From: Podarcis raffonei
Taxonomy: Eukaryota; Chordata; Lepidosauria; Squamata; Lacertidae
Length of the DNA: 64,000 nt
Direction: 5' to 3'
NCBI RefSeq assembly: GCF_027172205.1
Contig: NC_070614.1
Coordinates: forward strand, 35,392,001 to 35,456,000
The notes under the pieces: generated by a model
Database searches by the model: none
What the model was told of the DNA's origin: nothing
What the model saw: only the letters and a program-made list of their open reading frames with translations
Program-made: the position numbers and the translations under genes
Part shown: positions 11,411 through 21,859 of the stretch, piece after piece
Position numbering within the stretch: position 1 is the stretch's first letter
Layout of the letters: each line of letters opens with the position of its first letter

Positions 11411-11724
11411 TGCTGAGAGGTGTTTTCTTAATAGGGTGCAGAAAAATACAGTATTCTTGGGCTGTAAATGGCCCCCTCCCAAGGCTGCTAATCGCCTTTC
11501 TGGAGGCGAGGGGACAGGCACAATATTTCTACTCATCACTGCTCAAGGCAAGACTGCAAGAAGCTTGGATAGGCAGCAATTTTGACTGTGAAAATCCCAG
11601 ATTATTGGCTCCCCCCCTCCCCGGTTTACCCCCAAAACTGCTACTTCAAGCCAATTCAGTGACACTCACCACAGCTTTATGGAAGATTGTGTCAGGAAAT
11701 CCACTCACATATCTTCCCTATTCA

Positions 11725-11825
11725 GGTAGGTAGCCGTGTTGGTCTGACGCAGTAGAAAAAAATAAAAAAATTGTCCAGTAACAAACTTAGTTGGTCTCTA
11801 AGGTGTTACTGGACATTTTTTAAAT
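11725..11825. repeat. Dispersed repeat with GTAGCCGTGTTGGTCTGA core
   Basis: This is a recognisable reptile interspersed motif. It includes a small foldback, GTCCAGTAAC at 11774 pairing with GTTACTGGAC at 11803. The parent family could not be named with confidence. Confidence 0.4.
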
Positions 11826-11835
11826 TTATATCTTC

Positions 11836-12062
11836 CCTAGTGTGTTGTAGTGGTTAAAATGTCAGACTAGCATGTGGACAACCGAGGTTTGAATCCCCCC
11901 CCCCCCACAGTCATGAAGCCCACTAGCTGACCTTAGGCCAGTCATTGCCCCACAGCCTAACCTACCTCACTGGGTGGTTTTGGGGATTAAATGAGGAAGG
12001 GGAGAACCATGTAACTGGAGAAAAATGGTGGCATATAAATGTGATAGATAAATAAATAAAAT
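11836..12062 (+). mobile_element. CORE-SINE (MIR-like)
   Basis: It has a tRNA-related start GTGTTGTAGTGGTTAAAATG, a B-box-like GGTTTGAATCCC, and the core CTGACCTTAGGCCAGTCATT. The tail ends in GATAAATAAATAAA. Confidence 0.65.
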
Positions 12063-12063
12063 C

Positions 12064-13250
12064 AGGTATGCTCTGGCTCAAACAGTGTTTCTCACCTGAA
12101 ATTTGTCTCTGTAGGCTCCATGATCATTGGTTCTGATGGTAAGAGTACAAGCTTAACAAGCAGAGTAATAACAAACAATAAACCTCGGAGTAGCTCTGAA
12201 AGAACCTCTCTTGTGTTTTTATTATTATTATTATTATTGATGGGATCTAGGTATCTGTGTGCAAAGGACTTATAGCAGTCTGAACCAGAGACTGGCTGGT
12301 TTGCCTGTAATGGCAAGCCATGGTTTGTTCTGACAAACCACAAACCATTAATTGTCCAACAGCCAAACAAACCATGGCTTGTTTCTCCAGTTTAGTTTTT
12401 CATCTTCTTTTGTTTGGTGCTTAATGAGCATCAGGGGTGGGATAGCCAAAACAAACATGGGCTGTGGACATTGCTGTTCCCTCGGCATCCACTACACTCC
12501 CACTGCTATTTTGGGAAGCAGTCTACACACAATGTTAGCCACAATCCATATCTTTCCTGTGTCTACCCTGTTGTTTTTAATGAAATATTGCATTTTGATA
12601 CATTCCCCCCGCAACCAGCTTTAATCCAAATTGGGGGAAAAGAAGAACCTAGCTGGATTTTAAGATGGTAAAGAGTATGCAGCCAGGGTTAAGAAAGGGT
12701 GCTAGGTTTGCACATAACACCAAGCCATAGTTAAAACAATCCAACATACATAAGTCATCAACAAACAATGGCTTAAAATTGTGGTTTGCTGGCAGAGATC
12801 TGATGTGGGAGCATCTGCCTATCTTTTGGTGAGATTAAACTGTGTGTTTTCATTTTGTATTTTTATATTGTGGACCGCCCTGCGAACTTTGATTTAAAAT
12901 TTGTGTATGTGTGTGTGTAAATGAACATAATTATTACAAAGCATCAATAAGTCACTCTAGTAACCTCTTTCCAAAGGAAATCAAACCCCCAGAACTTCTC
13001 ACTGCTCAGAGAACTGGAGTGAGTGTAACTGTTTGTTACAGAGGATTCTGGGTATTTTCTAGGGAGCACTCACCGTTCCTGACTGGTACTGGCCTGGCTA
13101 ATGTATCTCACTGTTGCCTTAGGTGAACAATGTACACTACCAAACTCTCCAGTAACTGCATGTTGCAATGGAAGACTGGCAGCAGCAGGCAAGTCGTTTT
13201 AGCTCGCCTGCCTATAAGCTCCCTGTGAAACAGTATGACAACCACTGACA
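12064..13250. other. Spacer with degenerate repeats
   Basis: It holds an ATT microsatellite at about 12220-12238 and several inverted AAACCATGG/CCATGGTTT-like motifs between 12300 and 12790, suggesting old DNA elements. A LINE-tail-like piece lies near 12840-12900 (TATTGTGGACCGCCCTG). No gene was seen. Confidence 0.45.
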
Positions 13251-13254
13251 TGGA

Positions 13255-13640
13255 TTTATTGATTCATTTGAAAGATTTCTTGTCTACCTCTCAACGGAAG
13301 CTTTTGAAACACGGCAAAAAACAGTGCAATTAAACAATTTTTAATACCAACATTTTGACATTTTAAACCAGCCAGAAACTGCACATCTGACGGTGAAAAC
13401 AGCAACTAAAAACAAAAGTAGAAATAACAATTAAACGTGAATAAATGAACTACATTAACTAAATTTAGTTAAATGAACTAAAGCTATCGTTAAAAAGCCA
13501 GAAAGAAAAACATCCTCTTCACTTAGTTACAAAAAAATATTTTAAAAGTCAGGAGGACACAACCACTGAAAAGGCTCTCTCACATTTGAAAGTTGTGGCA
13601 CCCTTGATAGAGCTTCTGATGTGGGTATTGTTACCGGGGT
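13255..13640 (-). repeat. LINE 3'-end fragment, reverse orientation
   Basis: It opens TTATTGATTCATTTGAAAGA and is A-rich with AACAATTAAA-type runs, then GAAAAGGCTCTCTC. It resembles the reversed 3' UTR of the L2/CR1-type tails found elsewhere in the window. Confidence 0.4.
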
Positions 13641-13689
13641 AGCCAGTGATGTCCACTGCAAGCTACTGGATTACAAATGCGATCTGACC

Positions 13690-14460
13690 CAGCCAACATA
13701 GCAAGTGGTCAAGGGGGACGGGATATGTTATCCATTGACATCTGGAGGGCACCACGTTGGCTATCCCTGTCTGAATGGATTGAGCAGGAAGGCATTTTTA
13801 GGGAGGAAAGAGCTATATGAAGTATTACGTGGAGTGTTAAGTCCACTTCCAGATCATTGTGGAAAAGCAGTGCCTCAGCAGCGCTACAAGGCTCTAATGC
13901 AGAAGGAGCCATTGATATGAATGGCAACCAGTATCATTAGCCCCATTTTCTAGTCTTGCTCCCCCAACACACACACCCTATACCTTACCAATCACAGGGG
14001 TGCGTTCAGACATGAGAATTTTGTGGTGGTTTTCCTGATTATAACACTAGCGCTCCTGCCCTGTTTTCTAACGTCGCTTTCACACTGCTGTACCTATTGT
14101 AGCTTTCCGATCAATACGCTGGCATGCTGCACTAATTCTTTTTCACACCAGCGGGTGCGGTGTGATACAACAACAAATGTCATTGGACATGTGGCTGCTT
14201 CCCCACCCTTTCCGCACCTGCGCACTTCCGTCCCCCCATGATTCACGCATGAAAATGGCACAAGAGAATTGTATGCAGGTAGAGTACCCCAAATTTCATC
14301 GCTCGTCTCCCACAATTTACTGCATTAACAGGGTTGCAAATGGATATCCCCTGCCCCGAAAGCAATTAACATGGAAATGAGTGCTAAACTGCCCCTAGAT
14401 TTCCAGAGGCGGCTTTTACGTCCCGTGAAAGCTCAAATATAATGCAGGAATCAGCCCTTA
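13690..14460. other. Spacer downstream of APOBR, no gene recognised
   Basis: Short frames exist on both strands, but none has a recognisable domain. No clear AATAAA for APOBR was identified by eye in this stretch. Confidence 0.45.
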
Positions 14461-14462
14461 GG

Positions 14463-17400
14463 TCACTGGGGCTTGCGCAGGCGGGTCTGAAGTTCAGCCA
14501 TCATGTTGGGGTGCATAGGCCCAAACCTGGGGAGACAAAGAGAATGAATGAGCAGAGTGAGGCAGAACTCCAAGGTTAACTCCTAGGGTGGTGGTGATAG
14601 GATATTCATATTTACCCAGAAAGCCTTGGGTTCTGCCTGCGCGGTGTTTGTGGTTGAGCTGGAACCTCCTCAGCTATGCTTATTGTCTCTGGCTGGGTCT
14701 CCACTGGCTGTCTCTTTGTGCTGGGCGCCCGCCGGATAGAGCTCTTGCGGCGAAGCAGCACCCGCTCCATTTGGTGACTTGTGTCCAGGGCCGCGACCTG
14801 CACAGGAGAAGTGGATTGGTTAACTCCAGAGTCCTGACTCCCATCATGCTCCATTTTTATTTTAGTTTTGCTTACCTTAACTGGGAACGTCCCAGCGATG
14901 GAGGAAGTGCACACCATGGGTTCTTGCTGCCGGCTGCTGTCGGTCTCTTCCGTTTGCTTTGTCTGGACTCCAGCTGCTTCCAGCACCTCTTTGTCAAGAA
15001 GACCACTAGCTTCTGCTGGCCTCTCTGATTCGCCCTCCTGGTCACTCTCCTCCAGCCATTCTTCTCCTGTAAGTTCCACTTCTTCTGCTGCCTCCTTTCT
15101 CACAGGTTCCTCTACCTCCCTCTGCTGGGCCCCTTCTGTCTCTTCTGCACCTGCCACTTCTTCCCACTGACCACCCCTGTTCTCTGCTATTCCCTTTGGC
15201 TCCCCATCCTGCTCTTCCAAAGTCACAGCAGTTTCCCTTGGCTCCCACTGGTGGCATCTCCCGGCCTCTTCTTCCTCGTCTAGCTCCTCCTCCTGCCCTC
15301 CCTCAGTTTCTGCAGTGCCCAGCATTGTTTGCTGAATTTCTTCTTCTTCGGCTATATCTAACTCCTCCTGCAGGTTCTCTTCCACCTCTGGTTCTTCTTC
15401 CTGTTCCTGCTTGACCTCCAGCTGTTGACCATTTGCCATCTTTACCTCTTCTTCCTCCTTCTCCAGCCCCCTGGGGTGAAATCCCACAGCCCATGTCTCT
15501 CCCTCCTGCCCTTCTGCCTCTGGATCTTCTTTGTGTTCCTGCTCGATTTCCAGTTGCTCATCTTCTGCCATCTTGGTTGCCTCCTCCAGCCCTCGCTGTT
15601 GTACCTCCACAAACTGTGACCAATCTGGTATCCTTTCCTGAATCCCCGCATACCATAAAGTTTCTCCCAGTTCCTTTTCCTGACCACAATCAGTCTCTCT
15701 TGTGCCTTCTACTTCCTCCTTTGGCTCCCACGGATGGCTTCTGCCAGCTTCAGCTTCTCCTCTGAGCATCTCCTCCTGGTCTCCTTCAGTCTCTGCCCTG
15801 CCTGGCATTGTTTGTGGAATTCCTTCCTTTGCAACCACCATATTTGTTTCCTCCAGCAGGTCATTTTCCATCTCTGCTTCGTTTTCCTGTTGTCTCTCAG
15901 CCTCTAGCTGTTGTCCCTCCACCATCTTGACCTCCTCCTCCACCCCCCCACTGAGCTGAAACCCCACAGCCCTCACCATCCCTCTCTGCTTTTCTCCCAC
16001 AGATAGTGCCCAATCTGGTGCTGTTTGCTGGATCCCGTCATACCACACAGTTCCCACTTGTTTTTCCTCCCTCTCCTCTGAAGTCTCTTCTCCCTGCCCT
16101 TGTTCCTTTGGCTGTTTGCCTTCGGGCTTCTCTGTTTCCACATGCTGATGCTGTTCTGTATCTGCCTCTTCCTCTAGCGCCCCCTGCTGCTGAACTCCTC
16201 CTATCCAGCTGGTTCCTTCTAGCTCCCGCTGATGGAGTCCCTCAGTAGCAGTTGGCCCCTCCACATCTTTCTGTCTGATGCTGCTGATCGCAGCTGCTGT
16301 GGGGCTTGACTTTGGAGCATTAGCTGGGAATTGAGAGGACTCTGTGGGGGAGAAATTAGGAAGGTCACATTTACAGTATTTATGTATTTGGATTATGTAT
16401 TTGAATTATATAGCTCCCTTTGCATAAGCCACAGGGCAGCTTACAACAAAGCAAATATATAAAAATGCATACAACTGATGAACCAGGATCTTTCAAAAAC
16501 ACGTAGCAGTTATCACTGAATCACAATTGCTAATAGCATTCAGGTCTCTCCTCCTCTGAACACCCACCAAAAAAGAGGAATCTTAATGGCCTCAGTTATG
16601 ATGGAGTTACAAATACTAGGAGTTACTGCTGAAGGGGCTCTTTCCTGGGTCCTACACTATGAATCTCATACTGTGGTCACACAGATCTTGCTCTCTTCAG
16701 CTCTGCATTTGAGCACCCCAGAACCTAAAGATACTGGTTTCTCCCCACAAATATACACATTCCTATATTATTGTTCCACCCTGAAATTAAGGATGTTTTC
16801 TTATTGTAAAATATTTTTATTATCGTACTTTCTTGTAAACTGCAACAAGGCTAACAAATCATCATCATCATCATCATCATCATCGTGCAAGATCTTAGAA
16901 TAAAACATCATCCCCAGTAACAAAGCACCAAAAAATCTGAAGTTATACAGGACCATTAAACGTTCAGGGTCACTATCAATAAAAACAATAGCAGAGAAAC
17001 ATCAGTGCATGCACAGTGCCCAATATAAATATATTGATTTCTCTTTCCAGGATGAGCCATGGGTCAGTAGTCCCAGTTCTGGAACCTTATTCAAATGGCA
17101 TAAATTAGCCCAGGAATGTGTCAATGGGAAAGATGGAGGTTTCTCTGCTCATATGCAGACAGTTTTATCCTCAAGACTGAGCAACCACAATAGCTTCCCA
17201 CACATTTATGTTTAGGATGGAGACTCCAAGCTAAATCAAACCAGGTAGCAACCCATGCCTCCTAGAAACACCCATCGGGCCCTCCACAGTGTGACTTTGG
17301 CACATTCTAGAATTTTCCATCACCTGAGAGCTTTTCCTCAGCCTTTTTCTGTCCCTCAGATCTGTTGGGGAACTTGGAAGGTTTGTGAACAGACTCTGTC

Positions 17401-18038
17401 GCCTGAGCATCGTGATCTGCTGCTTCTGATGCTGCCTGGATTTCCTGGTTGGCTGGGGTTATCTGAAAAAGGAAGGACCATGGTGAAGGAGAGGCGGAGC
17501 TTAAATGACTCTTTCCCCGCCTCCTCTTTTCCAGCACCTACCTCTGCGGTGAGCGAACCTTCAAAGACCTCCAGATGTCTCCTTGGAGGAATGTCCCTGC
17601 AGGGAAGAGGGGGAAAGGGTGAATCCAGCTGCTGTGGAGACCCTTCCACTCAAGAGGTAGAAAGCTCCAAGCATAAATAGCTCCCCCACTCCCACCTCAG
17701 CCAGCGGCTTCATTACCCAGAGTGTGCTGTCTCCACTTCCCCGTCATGGCTGCTGCCTCGGCTGCTCCTATCCCTTCTATGTCCTGACTCTTCTGCTCCT
17801 GGGTAAGTTTCATCTCCAAGCAGGTAAGTGGTGAAGGATGAAACATAATCCTGAAGATGGGGTGGAGCAAGGGAGACACTGAATGCAGACGGTCTGTTGA
17901 GCAAGCCAGCAGACGCACCCACCTCCCTCCATGTAAGTCATGGGCCCTGGAGCCCACCCCAGCTTGGCTGACGACAAAAGGGGGTTTCTTTACCAGAGCC
18001 CGTTGCAGGGTCCCCAGCAGCCGTTGAAGGTGCTCCAT
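14463..18038 (-). CDS. APOBR: Apolipoprotein B receptor, 694 aa in seven coding exons
   Basis: This macrophage-type receptor takes up triglyceride-rich lipoproteins containing apoB-48. Exons in minus-strand order are 18038-17994, 17850-17717, 17596-17542, 17462-17324, 16341-14876, 14797-14616 and 14526-14463 (stop). They total 2085 nt in one frame with consistent phases. Two ends match human APOBR: the N-terminus MEHLQRLLGTLQRAL followed by FTTYLLGDE (human ...FVSYLLGD) and the C-terminus FGPMHPNMMAELQTRLRKP (human FGLAHPGMMQELQARLGRP). Between them lies a long Glu/Gln-rich, low-complexity region, as in the family, with internal duplication at residues 223-333 and 353-494. A basic LLRRKSSIRRAPS segment near residue 630 matches the human SSSQRRSRPSFRRTP area. 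Human APOBR is longer, at about 1088 aa by recall. The start was chosen by homology: an upstream ATG 7 nt earlier is out of frame. Confidence 0.9.
15235..16048 (-). repeat. Internal coding repeat in APOBR
   Basis: Two units (15718-16048 and 15235-15658) share, in order, WYxGIQ, PDW, EEEVKM..GQQLE, IxQTMxGxAETEG and AGR..WEP motifs. The second unit holds an extra inner copy of the KM.E.QQLE-like segment. The tract is Glu/Gln-rich and expected to be disordered or coiled. Confidence 0.7.
16380..16480 (-). repeat. LINE-tail fragment
   Basis: The sequence TTATGTATTTGGATTATG followed by CCACAGGGCAGCTTACAACA is the reversed 3' tail of a lizard LINE, seen also at 31420-31480. It lies inside an APOBR intron. 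Confidence 0.4.
16857..16884. repeat. (ATC)n microsatellite
   Basis: About eight ATC units lie in an APOBR intron. Confidence 0.8.
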
Positions 18039-18685
18039 CGGACATCTGGGTCAGGTGGAGAGGAGGTACAGCAGCTTCTCCTTTCTCCCCAGGGAGGGAA
18101 GTAACGCCGCCGTCAAAGCTTCTGACCACATCCTCCTCCTCCCCTTTGCAACTCATTGCCACAGTCCGTTCTGGCTTTGCACAACTGTTAAAAGCAGCAC
18201 ATCACAAACTTGATGGAAACAAGAAGCGTTGAGAGACAGTCAGTGTCAAATGCCGACTAAATCAGCCTCCAACTCAGGGGAGAACCATAGTTGGAAAACT
18301 CAGTCCATCTTGTTCATTAACCCTCCCTTTTTTACTTTCACCCACATATCAACCCTTCTAAAACAAGAGAGAAAGATCCTCTCTCTTGACAATTTAGTGG
18401 CAACTTAACCTGAACCCTGTGCAATGAACTTTGACCAAAACACACCCAGGTTCTTTCCCAACTTGTGGAACAACCCACAGCAAATTTCAGGGTGGGGTTC
18501 TGATTAGTTACAAAATAGAGCAGAGCTTAGCGGACTATTAACACAATTACAAGTAAGGCTGCTATTTATTCTTTCATCTGTTTATTAGACCATTACGATC
18601 ATGCCTTCCCATCCCAGAAAAAAGACCCTTAAAAAGACCAGAAAAAAGCCATTGTTAAAATCATAAAAATTCAGGAGGTTTGAAG

Positions 18686-18691
18686 GGAGAG

Positions 18692-18741
<50 letters not shown>
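18686..18741. repeat. (AG)n microsatellite
   Basis: A nearly pure run of about 25 AG dinucleotides lies between APOBR and CLN3. Confidence 0.9.
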
Positions 18742-18747
<6 letters not shown>

Positions 18748-18828
18748 CCAACCGAAGGAGCATTAACAAATCAGTTCCCAAATGATGACAGAATGATCCA
18801 AGGCCATAGCAGCCGAATTCAGTAGGCC

Positions 18829-18961
18829 TGCACACACACCGTACATTTAAAGTTGTAGCTTTATCCTCACAGAACTACAGTCCTCAGCAAACTATAGTTC
18901 CCAGGAGATGGGTGGGTGCGTGGGTGGGTGGGTGTGCTTTAAACGTATGGTGTGTATGCAG
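18829..18961. mobile_element. Palindromic MITE of the CTACAGTTCCCAGGA family, copy 1
   Basis: The ends are inverted copies: CTGCACACACACCGTACATT at the left and AACGTATGGTGTGTATGCAG at the right. The centre holds the paired motif ACTACAGTCC / ACTATAGTTCCCAGGA. Relatives lie at 19782, 24843, 27289, 58950 and 61995. Confidence 0.65.
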
Positions 18962-19349
18962 CCCCAGATGAGGCATTTACATTTCTAGGTAGGGCTTGAA
19001 AGAAATGAATGGGAAATCAGGCAGCTTCCAGACTGTTGCTGTTTTGCAGGTGGGATTTAATCCCGTACCGGCAAATTCAGGTTGCGTGATTAAAGTTGAT
19101 CTAGCACTCTTTCTCAAGAAGCTCATCCACTCCGCCAATCAAAAAGGAAGGTGATGGGGAAATGCACTCAAAAGTGTGGAATTAAAACTTGCTTGATGCA
19201 ACACTGTATAATCTCCCTCCAAAGGAATCGGAGCAAATGCTCAGTCTTTGTGCAAACAGATCGGGATGAATGCTCCATAAATAGCTCACCTGGAAGTGAC
19301 CTTCGGTTATTTCCTCAGAAATATGGCTGCAACATAGGATTAGACAAAT

Positions 19350-19690
19350 AAATGGAAAAGAAGAGACTGAGAGGAAATATGATAGCCATCTTCAAATATC
19401 TTAAGGGATGTCACATGGAAGACAGAGCAAGCTTCTTTTCTCCTGCTCTGGAGGGTAGGACTCGAACCAATGACTTCAAGTTTCAAGAAAGGAGATTCTG
19501 ACTAAACAGGCAGAAAAACTCTGACAGTAAGAGCTGTCTCCCCTAGGGCGGTGGTATACTCTCCTTCCTTGGAGGTTTTTAAGCAGAGGTTGGGTGGCCA
19601 TCTGTCATGGATGCTTTAGCTGAGATTCCTGTATTGCAGGGGGTTGGACTAGATGACCCTTGGGTCCCTTCCAGTTCTATGATTCCATGT
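19350..19690 (+). mobile_element. CR1 LINE, 3' end
   Basis: The left part still encodes a CR1-like end (RLRGNMIAIFKYLKG, from about 19359). The sequence closes with the CR1 3' signature TTGGACTAGATGACCC...CTATGATTCC. It is 5'-truncated, the usual fate of LINE copies. Confidence 0.75.
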
Positions 19691-19781
19691 TTCAAAATGC
19701 AGGATAAGGCTATCAAAGGCTACTAGCCACAATGGCTATGCTCTGCCTCCACAGCTGGACATTGTGTGAAGCTTGGGCTAC

Positions 19782-19949
19782 ATACACACAGCACACTTTT
19801 AATGCACACGACTTTCTCCAAAGAATCCAGGGAATTGTAGTTTGCTAAGGGTGCTGGGAATTGTAGCTTGGTGAGGGGTAAACTACAGTTCCAAGAATTA
19901 TTGGGGGAGTCATGTGCTTTAAATGTACGGTGGGTGTGTAGCCTAGAAT
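19782..19949. mobile_element. Palindromic MITE, copy 2
   Basis: The inverted ends are CTACATACACACAGCACACT and GTACGGTGGGTGTGTAG. Internal arms GGGAATTGTAGTTTGC and AAACTACAGTTCC pair with each other. Confidence 0.65.
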
Positions 19950-21000
19950 GCCTGAAGAGTACTAATAGTTACAGCTCCAAATCGCTCGCATATATCCTCT
20001 GCAGGGTTGTGTTTCCTGAGAGGAACCAGTTAAGAATAACATCTATTTCCTCTGGCCTGAGTGCGGAGAGAGAGGTCACAGATCAAGGAAGCTCTGTAAA
20101 CGGCGTCCTTAAAATCAAACTCATTGTTGGTTTGTACAATATAAAGATCCTTCGAGAGAAGACTTCTTCAATCCAGAATCTTTAAACAACTTGCAAAGGG
20201 CCATTTTCTTTAGGAATGCAGGAAGGATTCCAGCATCTAAATTAAAAAGTGGGACTTCCTTTGCAGTTGATCTGGAAAAATATGGGTGGTACAGAGATCC
20301 ACAGAGCTGTAGTTGGGAATGCCACGCTGTCCCTCAGAGAGCAACCAAAAACCCAAATTCTGAACATAGTAGGGGATAATATTTTTTCTCTCTTTCAGAA
20401 ATTTACCATGTGGAGCAAAGCTCGTCCCCTCATCAGAATATGCCCTATTTATTTATTTTTTGCCCTGGTCTGCATGAATTGCATGTGCATGAAAGGTCAT
20501 GTATTTAAGCTCAGGGTAGCAAAGCACAGACAGATTTATAAATTCATGTGTATGTGACAAATTCCAGAGGGGCCATCAGGTTTGGCTGCAATATACTGTA
20601 ATGGATTGTTCTGAAGTAATTTCAGCACCAGATTAAAAACAAAATTTCCCCAACTCCCCCTGCCCGCCCGCCCGCCTGCCATCCTGTCCTGTATTTTGTC
20701 AGAACAAAGTTGGCAACCCTACTTGGGATGACTGGGCCCCCCACGCTTTTACTTACTTTTTTAAATGTTTCTGTTCTGGAAGGTACTAAGGAGTTTGTTT
20801 TGTTTCCGGTTTACTTTGTGATTTTTCTCTGGTGCTGTGGTTTCTGCTATAATTTTAAATATATACATTCTACTGTAATTCAAGTGTTTTGAATGGTCAG
20901 GATAGAGGGATTCAAATGTTTCAAAATAAAATACATGGCAAAACTCCGCAATTGGTCACTCCATTAAAAACATGCATGCTTTTAACAGAGCTCGTGTAGA
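19950..21000. other. APOBR-CLN3 spacer, no gene recognised
   Basis: AT-rich DNA with short unrelated frames. No repeat family was recognised with confidence. Confidence 0.4.
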
Positions 21001-21007
21001 ATGCCTA

Positions 21008-21345
21008 ATTTAAAATGATAACGAAATGATACAATACGATAATCTTTATTGTCGTTGTCCCATACAGAATAACGAAATTGAAAAAATCTACATCAGACAT
21101 TTTAAAACCAACAAGCCTGCTATCCCAACTATCCCAGCCTGGTTAACCCACTTAAAACTCTGATACCCCATAATTAAATACAATATACTCCCACAGAGAC
21201 TACTTTACACTGCGTTTAAAACCAAAATCGCATTTGGATAAAAACTGTTTCTCAGGCAGCTAGTCCTAGTCTTTATAACCTGTACCTTCTTCCAGAAGGC
21301 AGAAGCTGAAAGAGATCATTACCGAACCTGTTCATACTCATCTGC
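21008..21345 (-). mobile_element. Non-LTR LINE 3' end, family unassigned
   Basis: Read on the minus strand it ends with TTCGTTATTCTGTATGGGAC and ACGACAATAAAGATTATCGT, a LINE-type tail. Upstream lies CTTCTGCCTTCTGGAAGAAG, a typical end of a LINE reading frame. It may be R4- or RTE-like. Confidence 0.45.
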
Positions 21346-21859
21346 AGCTACCCGATGAATAGCGTTATTGCAATAAATTTCTGACAATCACGCTCTCCCG
21401 GGAGAGGAGATTGTTGTTGTAAAGCAGCCATGTATATTGAGGGCAAATCTAGCTTCATTACACCGGCTTGTTTGCCAGCGTGTGCTTGCGTCAATGGATG
21501 GCTTTATCGGCAGGGCACACAAGTGAGGGCACTGGGAGCAGGAAATGGCATCAAACCCGGAAGCAAAGTCAGGCGGCAACTTCAGCTTCACATGACAGCC
21601 GCTTAAGAGGAAGCTTCTTGGATCTGTTACGCCTAGATATACTGAGAGGGGCGGTGATGGCCTAAAGCTACGCGGTGATGGTCTAAGGCTCCGATTTCTT
21701 AAAGGGACAGAAAGAGAGACTGGTGTGTGCAAGAGGGAGAGGATATCTCAGTGTAGTTAAGAAGTTTCTAGGGCAGCTATGGTTTCTGTTTTTATCTATG
21801 CCCCCCCCCATTTTTGTTATAGGTAGTCGCCCCCACTACCCCATTCTGCCCTGCCTGCC

